From positions 1 to 14,333 of the forward strand of contig CBFHVV010000076.1 of the NCBI GenBank assembly GCA_965658965.1: a DNA stretch of 14,333 nucleotides, written 5' to 3'. Position numbers and translations under genes: made by a program. Origin of the DNA: Croceimicrobium sp965658965. Its GTDB lineage: Bacteria; Bacteroidota; Bacteroidia; Flavobacteriales; Schleiferiaceae. The stretch's first letter is position 1; the number at the start of each line of letters is the position of its first letter. Shown piece by piece: positions 5,987 to 14,069 of the stretch. The notes beneath the pieces are model-generated. The model was not told the DNA's origin and did not search any database. It saw nothing but the letters and a program-made list of their open reading frames with translations.

Positions 5987-7381
5987 TTAATCGTCTAGTA
6001 CACCAGCTGCGGAAAGAAGTTTTGCACGCACTGAGTTCAGTTTAGACTCTAATTCAATCTGTTTTAATTGAGCATCTATATATTTTAATTCACGTGAATT
6101 AATTAAGAAAAGGGAACTTTCACCATTGCGAAATTTATTGTTTTCTGCGGCTAGTAAACGACGGTAGTTATTAACCATAGAACGTGTTTCAATAAGCTGT
6201 CCCTGACTTAAAATCAATTCTTGCTCTAAGGCTTGCACTTTATTTTGCAAGCCCACGCGCTTTAAATCCAACTCTAAGTTATTTTCTTCAATCTTTACCT
6301 TAGTCTTATTTAAGTCACCACGACCTTTGCGAATAAATAAAGGGAAACTGGCCTTAAGTCCCCAGTTATAATTATCTGGAGAATACTGTGCGAAAAAATC
6401 ATTCGGCGCAGGCTGATTGAGAAATTTATAGTTTAAGTCTAATTGCGGTTTTAATGACTCTGCCTTTAAACGTCGTTCAATTTCTAAACCTTCCAGTTTT
6501 AAGCGGTAAAAATTTAAGCTTGGATGATTGATAAACCAATTATCCGGCAAGATATTAAGAACAGCTTTCTCATTAAACTCTGGTTTACTGGCTTCTTTAA
6601 TATTTAAAGGAACTACGCCTTCTAACCAAAGGTAAGTGGCAAGCTCATTACGACGTGTAATAAATTTGGCTTGCGCTTTTTGCAAACGAATGGAACGATC
6701 TTGCACCTGAATTGCCGACTCTAGGGTATCTACCATAGCTTTATCCCCCACCAAAGCTTGTCTTTTAACACCTTTAAAGCGGAACTTAGCAGCTTTTAAG
6801 GCATCCCTCATTACTGCCATCTCGCGATAAGCCTCATACCACTGCCAGTAGCTATGCAGAGCTTCTTCTAGTATGGCGTTTAGGGCTAAGTCTACTTCAA
6901 ACTCAGCAGACTCTTCTAATAATCGTGCTTGTTTAATCATGGCACGTCTCTCGTCCATAAAAAGGCCTTTACCTAGCGTAATGGAAACATCTGCATACCA
7001 CAATCCACTTCCAGGGACGGTATTTTGATTATTTAGATATATACCTTCATTAAGTTCATAGCCCGCTTTTGCTTTTAAGCCAAACCAAGCAGGAAACTCG
7101 ATACCCGAATTTTGCAGCTGATAATAATCTTTTTCGCTAAACTGCTTTTGTTTAATCTCGCTAAAGAGCTTAGGATCGAAAGCACCACTGGCTTTTAGGC
7201 GATTAGCTTCTGCTTTTTTACGGATTAACCTAGCCTGTAAAGCCACGGGATGATGCCGTTTGACTAAACTCATGAAAGTATCCACAGGCAGTACGGTGGT
7301 ATCCATGCTCTGTGCATGCGCATCAGGCCTAAGCCAAAACAAAAAGAAGAGTAGGACTAAGAAATTACTTTTTCTTTCCAT
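5987..7381 (-). CDS. TolC-family outer membrane efflux channel
   Basis: A 464-residue outer-membrane efflux protein. Its trimers form the exit duct that spans the outer membrane and periplasm and docks on an HlyD-type adaptor. The chosen start gives a clean signal peptide: MERKSNFLVLLFFLFWL, cleavage expected after A21-H22-A23 (DAHA|QS). A longer frame up to 7606 only overlaps the adaptor gene and shows no signal, so it is not used. The mature protein has the expected long amphipathic helices (rich in Q, K, E, L and A, about 35-110, 150-250 and 310-440) and segments such as LNYKFLN and WGLKASFPLF typical of the beta strands. It is the last gene of the operon; its start lies 17 bases inside the adaptor gene, so expression is coupled to the pump. 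Length is normal for the family. Confidence 0.9.
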   Translation of the reverse strand: MERKSNFLVLLFFLFWLRPDAHAQSMDTTVLPVDTFMSLVKRHHPVALQARLIRKKAEANRLKASGAFDPKLFSEIKQKQFSEKDYYQLQNSGIEFPAWFGLKAKAGYELNEGIYLNNQNTVPGSGLWYADVSITLGKGLFMDERRAMIKQARLLEESAEFEVDLALNAILEEALHSYWQWYEAYREMAVMRDALKAAKFRFKGVKRQALVGDKAMVDTLESAIQVQDRSIRLQKAQAKFITRRNELATYLWLEGVVPLNIKEASKPEFNEKAVLNILPDNWFINHPSLNFYRLKLEGLEIERRLKAESLKPQLDLNYKFLNQPAPNDFFAQYSPDNYNWGLKASFPLFIRKGRGDLNKTKVKIEENNLELDLKRVGLQNKVQALEQELILSQGQLIETRSMVNNYRRLLAAENNKFRNGESSLFLINSRELKYIDAQLKQIELESKLNSVRAKLLSAAGVLDD

Positions 7382-8744
7382 CCGTGCTTTTCTCTTTAGA
7401 TTTGTCGCTACTGTTTTCGGGTACATAAAAGTCTGCTGGGAAGCCGTTAATCTGACGCCATATTTCGTACCAAATTGGAACATCATTAAGTAAAGCAAAG
7501 GTTTTAACACCTGCTCCAACACGCACTCCTTCGGGCCAAGGCTCTTGTTCTGGATCTGGAGAAACAAGCACTCGATAAAGACCATTGGCGCTAGTAAAAT
7601 TATCAATTGCTACAATTCTACCGCCGAAAGTACCTACCGAAACCCCAGGCCAGCCACTGAAGAAAATAGCCGGCCATCCGTCAAATTGCAGACGAACTTC
7701 TTCACCGGTATGCATTAGCGGGTAATTAAGGGGCCGCACGTACATTTCTATGGCTAAGTCGTAATCGGCGGGCATAATGGTGAGAATTTCTTCTCCTTCT
7801 TTTATCGTTTCGCCAATACCAGTTTTAATGGCACGAGTTATATAACCATCTTGTGGTGCAGTAATATAATAGTTGGAAGTACGGATGGCGTAATTCGAAT
7901 ATTGATTTTCCATTTTACTCACCTCGGCATCGGTGCCATACATAGAGGATAGGGTGGAGAAGCGCTCGCTTTCTGCCTTGGCAATTTTAGTATCATAATC
8001 TGCCTTAATAGAGTTGAGCTCAACTTTCGAATTAATTAATTCATTACGACTAGCCAGCAACTTACTTTCTGCGGAAATACGCTTTGAACTTGTTTCCTGC
8101 AACTTTTGACGCCTTTTCTCTAATTCAGTATTAGAATATAAACCATCTTTAAACAGAGTATCCATTCGCTGCATCTGCGCGTAAGCGATATCCTCATTAG
8201 TTTTAGCCGCAATATAATCCATGCTATCCGCCACCACTTTCAGACGATAGATCTCAATCTTATTGATGGCTTGCTGCAATTTTAAGCGCTTATTTTCCTT
8301 TAAGGCATCTACCTGAGTGGCAAGAGAAGCTGCTTTTTGCTGATAATTTTCACTAGAGGATTGCTTGGCTTTTATTTGCTGCGAAGTCCTTTCCAGCAAG
8401 CGTGGGTCAAAATATTCATTCTTTATCTCAGAAATAAAGAGCAGGGTATCCCCTTGTCTTACAAACTGACCTTCCTTAATCATCCACTTTTCAATACGAC
8501 CACCAATAACAGATTGCAAGGTTTGAGGACGTTTATCGGGCTGTAAACTTGTTACAAAACCCTTGCTCATAACGTTTTGCGTCCAAGGTAAAAAGAGTGC
8601 CCCGAAAAGAATAAGGAGCGCCGTTAAATAGAGTCTTTTTCTACTGCGATGATGTTTGGCTTCATCTAAAAATACGCGCAGACTAGAATATTTTCGATTG
8701 TCAACTTTATCGTTAACCGAGTTTTGCGGAGAAATATTTAACAT
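7365..8744 (-). CDS. HlyD-family membrane fusion (adaptor) protein
   Basis: A 459-residue periplasmic adaptor linking the ABC exporter to the TolC channel. Layout: cytoplasmic N-terminus (1-36, basic HHRSRKR), one membrane helix (about 37-55), a first half-lipoyl segment (VIGGRIEKWMIKEGQFVRQGDTLLFI, about 79-104), a long coiled coil (about 115-290), the second lipoyl half (APQDGYITRAIKTGIGETIKEGEEILTI), then beta-barrel and membrane-proximal parts (EMYVRPLNYPLM, GVRVGAGVKTFAL). The tail is short and charged (SDKSKEKSTDGKKK). Length and order match the HlyD/EmrA-type family. The start overlaps the ABC gene by 7 bases and the end overlaps the TolC gene by 17, so all three are made together. The substrate cannot be told from this sequence. 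Confidence 0.92.
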   Translation of the reverse strand: MLNISPQNSVNDKVDNRKYSSLRVFLDEAKHHRSRKRLYLTALLILFGALFLPWTQNVMSKGFVTSLQPDKRPQTLQSVIGGRIEKWMIKEGQFVRQGDTLLFISEIKNEYFDPRLLERTSQQIKAKQSSSENYQQKAASLATQVDALKENKRLKLQQAINKIEIYRLKVVADSMDYIAAKTNEDIAYAQMQRMDTLFKDGLYSNTELEKRRQKLQETSSKRISAESKLLASRNELINSKVELNSIKADYDTKIAKAESERFSTLSSMYGTDAEVSKMENQYSNYAIRTSNYYITAPQDGYITRAIKTGIGETIKEGEEILTIMPADYDLAIEMYVRPLNYPLMHTGEEVRLQFDGWPAIFFSGWPGVSVGTFGGRIVAIDNFTSANGLYRVLVSPDPEQEPWPEGVRVGAGVKTFALLNDVPIWYEIWRQINGFPADFYVPENSSDKSKEKSTDGKKK

Positions 8745-10444
8745 GGCAAATCGTTTTTAAGGTCCGCGTAACTTCCTTCTTTAATAATTTTTCCTTTTTC
8801 TAGGATGTATATATGATCCATTCGTTCTAAAGAAGCAATATTATTTGTGGCCATAACCACAGATTGATTACAGTCGAAACAGAGGTAATCTAGCCAGCTA
8901 TCGCGCGTTTGCTGACTTACATCAAACCAATTATCCTCCAGTAATAATAGGCTATGCGTTCCTGCTAAACTGCGAGCCATTAAAATCCGATTTCGTGTAC
9001 TACTGGCTAATCCAATTCCAGATGTTTGCAATTGAGTAAACATGCCATTGGGAAGATCTTCAACAAAGTCTTTTAAGCCCACTAATTCTAATAATTTAGA
9101 AACTTGCTCATTGCTTACACTTGCCCTCCTTAAAGAAATATTCTCTAAAATCGAGGCTCCGAAAATCTCTTCTTGACGAAGATTATCTCCAATTAAACTG
9201 CGTAAGTTTTCCAACCTTATTTTTTTTGCGGGAGTGCCATTATACAATAGGCTGCCTTCGTATTTGTCAAATAAACCCGCAATGAGCTGTAGTAAAGATG
9301 ATTTACCCGCAGACATTTCACCAGCAATGCCAATCTTTTGGCCGTGCTTAATCTCTAGGTTTATATCCTTGAGAATATTATGGCCCCATTGTGGTGATTT
9401 TAGGCTAATATTTTTAAGCTTGATGCTAAGATTTTCACCATTTTTGAGCTCCACCTGATCAACTTCTTCGTGGTTTTCGAGCTCTAAGTCCGTTACCGCT
9501 CCTAACTTTTCTAAGCCTGTTAATACATCGTAAATTGTTTCTATACTATATACGAGCTTTTCTACTGAGCTAATTATCTGAACAATAACAATTTCGGCCG
9601 CTACAAATTGCCCGATATTCATTTGCTGATCAAAAACTAAAAGACCTCCCAATAAGAGTAAGCCTCCTGCTATAAAAACCTTAAAGAAAATTAAGGAAGA
9701 ATACTGACGAATTAAGACGGAGAAGTGGGCTCGGCGAGTTCTGAGGTATTTACCGCTTAATAAATCTGTTTGTTGCATGGGAAGATCTGTTTTCCCCGCC
9801 ATTTTAAAGGTAGATAGATTCCGTGCCAATTCTTCTAGCCAGCTAACCACTTCGTACTTGTGCTTACTTTCCTCTAAACTGGTTTCCAAACCTTTACCAG
9901 AAGTGATTCGAAAAAACACTAGTAATAAAAAGATTAAAAAGAAACCGAAAGCAATAAAGAAGGGGTGATAAATAGAAAGTAATATCAAACCAAAAATGAT
10001 CTGCAGACTAGCTACCGAAAAGTCGAAAAGTAATTTGTAGAGCCCTTTCTGAACCGTAATTACGTCAAAAAATCGGTTGATCAGCTCGGGCGGATAATAG
10101 TCCTTTAGTCCCGATAACTTTAAGCGTGGAATGCGGTAGGCAAATTCAAGAGAGGCGTTTACAAACAGTCGCTGCTGAATGCGCTCCGCCACACTTAGCT
10201 GAAAAATTTGGAAGACCCCAGCTAAAGCCAAACCGATTAGTACAATAATTACTAAAACAGCCCATGATGTTGAACTACTTCCTCCTTGAATTAAGTTAAT
10301 GATTGATTGAATTCCCAGCGGAATGGACAGCGACAAAAGCCCATTGAATATAGCATAAATGTAAATGTTGCCTATATCCTTTTTCTCCGTTACTAAAAGA
10401 CTTATAAAGCGTTTTAGTGGCATTTTAGGATCCTTACTTGCCAT
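8738..10444 (-). CDS. ABC exporter (fused TMD-NBD) with degenerate ATPase motifs
   Basis: A 568-residue half-transporter of the type I exporter class, expected to work as a homodimer in the inner membrane. Residues about 25-300 hold six membrane helices; residues 338-565 form the ATPase domain. There is no N-terminal C39 peptidase. Walker A is intact (GEMSAGKSS, 375-383) and a Q-loop Q424 is present. Other motifs are changed: the LSGGQ signature reads LASST (479-483); gap-free spacing from there puts E503 at the Walker B aspartate and D504 at the catalytic glutamate (LLLLEDNW); the switch histidine is T533 (VVMATNN). In a homodimer both ATP sites would carry all these changes, so hydrolysis may be slow or conditional. 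It overlaps tetR by 11 bases and hlyD by 7. Transport role is likely from context; substrate unknown. Confidence 0.9.
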   Translation of the reverse strand: MASKDPKMPLKRFISLLVTEKKDIGNIYIYAIFNGLLSLSIPLGIQSIINLIQGGSSSTSWAVLVIIVLIGLALAGVFQIFQLSVAERIQQRLFVNASLEFAYRIPRLKLSGLKDYYPPELINRFFDVITVQKGLYKLLFDFSVASLQIIFGLILLSIYHPFFIAFGFFLIFLLLVFFRITSGKGLETSLEESKHKYEVVSWLEELARNLSTFKMAGKTDLPMQQTDLLSGKYLRTRRAHFSVLIRQYSSLIFFKVFIAGGLLLLGGLLVFDQQMNIGQFVAAEIVIVQIISSVEKLVYSIETIYDVLTGLEKLGAVTDLELENHEEVDQVELKNGENLSIKLKNISLKSPQWGHNILKDINLEIKHGQKIGIAGEMSAGKSSLLQLIAGLFDKYEGSLLYNGTPAKKIRLENLRSLIGDNLRQEEIFGASILENISLRRASVSNEQVSKLLELVGLKDFVEDLPNGMFTQLQTSGIGLASSTRNRILMARSLAGTHSLLLLEDNWFDVSQQTRDSWLDYLCFDCNQSVVMATNNIASLERMDHIYILEKGKIIKEGSYADLKNDLPC

Positions 10445-11117
10445 GGTTAATCATACTAAGGGTCATGGTTTTAAAATAACTTATTACCTGCTCATCATCC
10501 GTACCTATATCCGTAATGGAAGGAAGATGGCTACTAAAGAATTTTTGCATGTGATTTGTTTCCAGAAGAGTAGAAGCGAGAGTTTTAGGATGAGGATAGT
10601 CTGCGTTTAAACTAGAAATAATAAAAACAATTCGCTCAATCAGATTTTTATATGACTTAAAAAAACCATCTTTATTTTCTTGCTCTATCTCCTTGGTTAA
10701 AAAGGCTTTAGAAGATTCTGAAATAACAATTCGCTGTAAGAGTTCTTCGTTGATATGCGAAAAATTTTGATCCTGCTTAACGGTTTTGCAAATGGCACAA
10801 ATAGCATTTTCCAATTGCTTTTGGGGCGACTCAACGTTGGCCACAGCAAAGGCCACTTTATATTCTAACCAGCCCCAATACCAAGAAGTTAAATAGAGTA
10901 ACAGCTTATGCTTGTTCTCAAAATAGCGGTAAATCGTACTCTCAGGAGAACCGATTTCTATCCCTAACTTCTTAAAGGTGAAATTCTCGAAGCCCAAAGA
11001 TTCTATTAAAATAATGCTATGAGTAAGAATGCGTTTCCCTAATTCGCTAGAGTCTGGATCCTTCACAAAGAGCTTCTCTGGTATTTGTAATTTTAAATTT
11101 CCTAATAGTGATTGCAT
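10434..11117 (-). CDS. TetR-type transcriptional regulator of the export operon
   Basis: A 227-residue regulator. The N-terminal DNA-binding domain (about 26-75) is a TetR helix-turn-helix: KRILTHSIILIESLGFENFT, then FKKLGIEIG, and the recognition end SPESTIYRYFENKHKLL. The rest is a helical ligand-binding and dimerisation region with no recognisable ligand motif. It is the first gene of the operon and overlaps the ABC gene by 11 bases, so it is co-transcribed with its likely targets and probably represses its own promoter. A perfect palindrome at 11142-11158 lies 25 bases before its start, between the promoter elements. A small molecule handled by the pump is the usual inducer in such systems, but here that is inference. 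Some Bacteroidota TetR proteins in such operons act differently, so activation is not excluded. Confidence 0.9.
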   Translation of the reverse strand: MQSLLGNLKLQIPEKLFVKDPDSSELGKRILTHSIILIESLGFENFTFKKLGIEIGSPESTIYRYFENKHKLLLYLTSWYWGWLEYKVAFAVANVESPQKQLENAICAICKTVKQDQNFSHINEELLQRIVISESSKAFLTKEIEQENKDGFFKSYKNLIERIVFIISSLNADYPHPKTLASTLLETNHMQKFFSSHLPSITDIGTDDEQVISYFKTMTLSMINHGK

Positions 11118-11135
11118 AGCTTTCTATCTAAAACG

Positions 11136-11167
11136 CAAAAGTAATAGTTTTACTATTATAACTGCAA
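11136..11167 (-). promoter_or_regulatory. Promoter of the tetR-ABC-hlyD-tolC operon
   Basis: On the minus strand TTG (11167-11165) and TACTTTTG (11143-11136, exact TAnnTTTG) are 21 bases apart. Transcription would begin near 11129, about 12 bases before the tetR ATG. The spacer contains the palindrome described separately. Confidence 0.75.
11142..11158. promoter_or_regulatory. Likely TetR operator (17-base palindrome)
   Basis: TAATAGT-TTT-ACTATTA is a perfect inverted repeat: 7-base arms around a 3-base centre. It sits between the -33 and -7 elements of the operon promoter and touches the -7 box, so a bound dimer would block RNA polymerase. Size and placement fit a TetR-dimer operator. Confidence 0.75.
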
Positions 11168-11243
11168 GATTTACCTTTTGTTTCGTGAGTGAGATAAAAT
11201 ATGCATTTTTACCGCCCAATAAAATATGCCTAAATACTAAAGC

Positions 11244-12488
11244 ATGGACCTTTTTAGTCTTATTTCGTCAATTACTTTCTTAGCCGCGATATTCGCTTAC
11301 TTCAACACTAAGTTTTTAAAACTTCCCTTTACCATTGGTTTGATGGTAATGGCCCTAATTTTTACCATAGTTTTATTGGCGGTCGGACATTTCGTACCCG
11401 ATATTCTAAGCGAAGCCAAAGCGGTAGTACATGAATTAGATTTTAAATCTTTGTTATTAGACGTTATGTTGAGTTTCCTTCTTTTTGCAGGGGCTTTACA
11501 TACCAAGCTTGATTTATTAAAAGTAAATCGCGGTCCGATATTAATGCTTGCTACCTTGGGAGTTTTAATCTCCGCTGCCTTGGTAGGCTTTGCTATTTAC
11601 TATTTATTAATCCTTCTAAATTACCCGGTAGATTTAATTTACTGTTTCCTTTTTGGCTCTTTAATCGCACCAACCGATCCTATTGCGGTGCTCGGTATTT
11701 TAAAACAAATTGGAGCTCCTAAAAACCTCGAAACCAAAATAGTAGGGGAGTCGCTTTTTAATGATGGCGTGGGAGTGGTTGTTTTTTTGGTCCTTTTATC
11801 TATTGCTCGTGAAGGCATTGATCAGGTTTCTGGCTTGGAAATAGCCACTCTTTTTGCCGAGGAAATTATAGGAGGGGTAGTGCTGGGCCTAGCTTTTGGC
11901 TATGGAGCCTTTCAATTAATGCGTACTATCGACCATTACGAAACCGAAGTGATTATTACTATTGCTTTGGTTATGGGAGTATATAGCCTAGCTAGTCATC
12001 TGCATTTTAGCGGCCCTTTAGCCGTAGTGGTGGCAGGGCTATTGGTAGGAAACAAATCACCAAAAGAAGCGTGGAGTAAAGCTTCGCAACTCTATATCGA
12101 CAAATTTTGGGAAATGTTAGATGTATTTCTCAACGCAATTCTCTTTGTCTTAATTGGCTTGGAAATGCTTATTGTGGAAATAAATGGCTTGTATCTTCTA
12201 GTGGGCTTAATCGCCATTCCCATAGGCTTAGTCGCGCGTTATATTGCCGTTTCCGGACCAGTTTTCATTTTCAAAAAGCATTTAGATTTTGCTCCAAAAA
12301 CAGCTTTTTTACTTACCTGGGGAGGATTAAGAGGAGGTATTTCCATTGCTCTAGCTTTAAGCTTGGGAGAAGGCATGTACCGAGAGTTATTCTTAACGAC
12401 CACTTATGTAGTAGTCGTTTTCTCAATCATCGTGCAAGGCTTAAGTATAGGTAAGGTATATCGTAGCGTTTTGGCTTCGGAAAAATAA
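11244..12488 (+). CDS. Na+/H+ antiporter, CPA1 family
   Basis: A 414-residue inner-membrane protein with about 12-13 hydrophobic segments. It should exchange cytoplasmic Na+ (or Li+/K+) for external H+. Family motifs: FAGALHTKLDLL (81-92), LIAPTDPIAVLG (140-151), GESLFNDGVGVV (168-179) with the N173-D174 pair typical of electroneutral CPA1 exchangers, ISSITF-type first helix, and WGGLRGGISIALAL (359-372) with R363. The soluble C-terminal tail seen in some NhaP proteins is absent; the protein ends shortly after the last helix. It is divergent from the export operon (126 bases between starts) and upstream of trkA. No clear promoter was found; TACCTTTTG at 11172-11180 is one base too long for the consensus. 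Exact ion choice cannot be read from the sequence. Confidence 0.92.
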   Translation: MDLFSLISSITFLAAIFAYFNTKFLKLPFTIGLMVMALIFTIVLLAVGHFVPDILSEAKAVVHELDFKSLLLDVMLSFLLFAGALHTKLDLLKVNRGPILMLATLGVLISAALVGFAIYYLLILLNYPVDLIYCFLFGSLIAPTDPIAVLGILKQIGAPKNLETKIVGESLFNDGVGVVVFLVLLSIAREGIDQVSGLEIATLFAEEIIGGVVLGLAFGYGAFQLMRTIDHYETEVIITIALVMGVYSLASHLHFSGPLAVVVAGLLVGNKSPKEAWSKASQLYIDKFWEMLDVFLNAILFVLIGLEMLIVEINGLYLLVGLIAIPIGLVARYIAVSGPVFIFKKHLDFAPKTAFLLTWGGLRGGISIALALSLGEGMYRELFLTTTYVVVVFSIIVQGLSIGKVYRSVLASEK

Positions 12489-12677
12489 AATTTGGCTTTT
12501 TCCCCTTTCGGGAGATGCCCTTTTTAAGCGTTTTAGCCACTATTTACAAGAGGCATAAACTTTTTGAACTAAAGAGCTCAATGCCTGTTTGTGTAGGAAT
12601 ACTAGAGAATTGATTTTAAACTAATTAAAAATGAAGGTGCTGTTTTTTGGCAATCATTTAAAAGCGGCTAACAAGTA

Positions 12678-12707
12678 TTGCACAAGTAATTGTCATGCTT
12701 ACCTTTG
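12678..12707 (+). promoter_or_regulatory. Promoter of trkA-trkH
   Basis: TTG (12678-12680), exactly 19 bases, then TACCTTTG (12700-12707), a full match to the Bacteroidota TTG-N19-TAnnTTTG promoter. Transcription would start near 12714, about 13 bases before the trkA ATG. It indicates that trkA is transcribed separately from the antiporter gene, whose end is 189 bases upstream. Confidence 0.8.
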
Positions 12708-12726
12708 TCTGCTATTTTCTTAACTT

Positions 12727-14067
12727 ATGGAGATTGTAATTGCGGGAGCAGGAGCGGTAGGAACACATCTTGCCACTTGGCTTTCGAGCGAATCGCATGA
12801 CATCACTATTATTGATCACGATCAGGATACCCTGGTTAATATCGATTCGCATATTGATGCCATAACCCTTTCGGGTGAAGTAACTGATTTTGATGTTTTA
12901 AAAAGAGCTAAAGTGCAAACCGCAGATCTCTTTATATCAGTTACTTCCGTAGAAGAGGCTAATATTCTCAGTGCGATTTACGCTAAAAAGTTAGGCGCTA
13001 AAAAGACCATTGCGCGCATCAGCCAAATGCAATATTTGACCGATACGGAAGTCTTAAATATCCGTGATCTTGGGATTGATGAGCTTATATCGCCAGAGTC
13101 CTTGGCAGCAAGGGAAGTTCGTCACCTAATAAATACGAACGCTGCTTCCGAATCTATTGAATTTGAAAACGGCAAGATTACACTGCTTGGCTTGGATATT
13201 GACCAAGATGCAGAAATTGTAGGCAAGACTATGGCGGAAGTAGCCCAATTAAGTCCTACCCGCGATTATGTTGTGGTAGCAATTCGTCGCGATCAAGCCA
13301 CCATTATTCCTAAGGGCGATACCACCGTAAAGGCGGGCGACCACCTTTTTGTAATTACACATGCCGAAGGGATGGAGCAAGTATTAGAAGTAACAGGTCG
13401 CAGAAAAATTGCCATAAAGGACATTATAATTATTGGTGGCAGTAGAACAGGTACCCACCTAGCGCGGAAACTCGGCAAGAAATTCCATGTAAAGCTGATT
13501 GAGCAAAATGCTGAAAAAGCGGATCAGATAGCCTCAAAGTTCCCCGAAATTATGGTCCTCAACTTTGATGGCACCGACGTAGAAAAACTAGAAGAGGAAG
13601 GGCTACAAAATGCTGATGTTTTGGTTGCGGTAACGGGTAACTCCGAAACTAATGTACTCACTTGCTTGGTAGCTAAAGACCGTGGCGTTAAAAAAACCAT
13701 TGCCATGGTAGAAAATATTGAGTACCTATCATTAACCCAAAGTATTGGTATTGACTCTCTTATCAATAAAAAACTTGCCGCCGCCAATTTCATCTATCGT
13801 TATATTCGTAGAGGCGACTTTGTTACCCTTTCAACTATTCACGGTATCGACTCGGAGGTAATGGAATTTAATGTTACCTCAAAATGTAAGGTTACCCAAG
13901 ATGCCATTAAAAACTTAGATCTCCCTAAAGGAGCCATTATTGGTGGGGTTATTCGTGATGGCCGAGGATTGATCCCTAATGGAGATTTCGAAATACAACC
14001 CTCTGACAAAGTGGTGGTTTTCGCAAAATCTGAGTGTGCTAAAAAGGTAAGTCGTTATTTCCGCTAG
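12727..14067 (+). CDS. trkA: Trk potassium uptake system regulatory subunit TrkA
   Basis: A 446-residue cytoplasmic nucleotide-binding (RCK) subunit that gates the TrkH/TrkG potassium channel in response to NAD(H)/ATP-type ligands. It has the full duplicated layout of the classical TrkA: first Rossmann domain with GAGAVG (7-12) and acidic D30, a TrkA-C domain (about 140-220), a second Rossmann domain with GGSRTG (237-242) and E259, and a second TrkA-C domain (about 365-446). Length is close to the E. coli protein (458). Both glycine loops and acidic ribose ligands are kept, although the second loop has S-R in place of a glycine-rich pair. The trkH start follows after 2 bases, so both subunits are made together. 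Its promoter is described at 12678-12707. Confidence 0.95.
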   Translation: MEIVIAGAGAVGTHLATWLSSESHDITIIDHDQDTLVNIDSHIDAITLSGEVTDFDVLKRAKVQTADLFISVTSVEEANILSAIYAKKLGAKKTIARISQMQYLTDTEVLNIRDLGIDELISPESLAAREVRHLINTNAASESIEFENGKITLLGLDIDQDAEIVGKTMAEVAQLSPTRDYVVVAIRRDQATIIPKGDTTVKAGDHLFVITHAEGMEQVLEVTGRRKIAIKDIIIIGGSRTGTHLARKLGKKFHVKLIEQNAEKADQIASKFPEIMVLNFDGTDVEKLEEEGLQNADVLVAVTGNSETNVLTCLVAKDRGVKKTIAMVENIEYLSLTQSIGIDSLINKKLAAANFIYRYIRRGDFVTLSTIHGIDSEVMEFNVTSKCKVTQDAIKNLDLPKGAIIGGVIRDGRGLIPNGDFEIQPSDKVVVFAKSECAKKVSRYFR

Positions 14068-14069
14068 AT

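Noticed and set aside
7382..7606. N-terminal extension of the TolC-like gene up to 7606
   Set aside because: It runs inside the adaptor gene in another frame and hides the signal peptide, which is clean from the ATG at 7381.
9234..9458. Open frames on the strand opposite the ABC, adaptor and TolC genes
   Set aside because: They are shadows of well-supported genes, with no recognisable domain or start signal.
12107..12454. Open frame of 115 codons inside the antiporter gene in another frame
   Set aside because: The antiporter frame shows the family motifs throughout; the alternative product is arginine- and cysteine-rich with no pattern.
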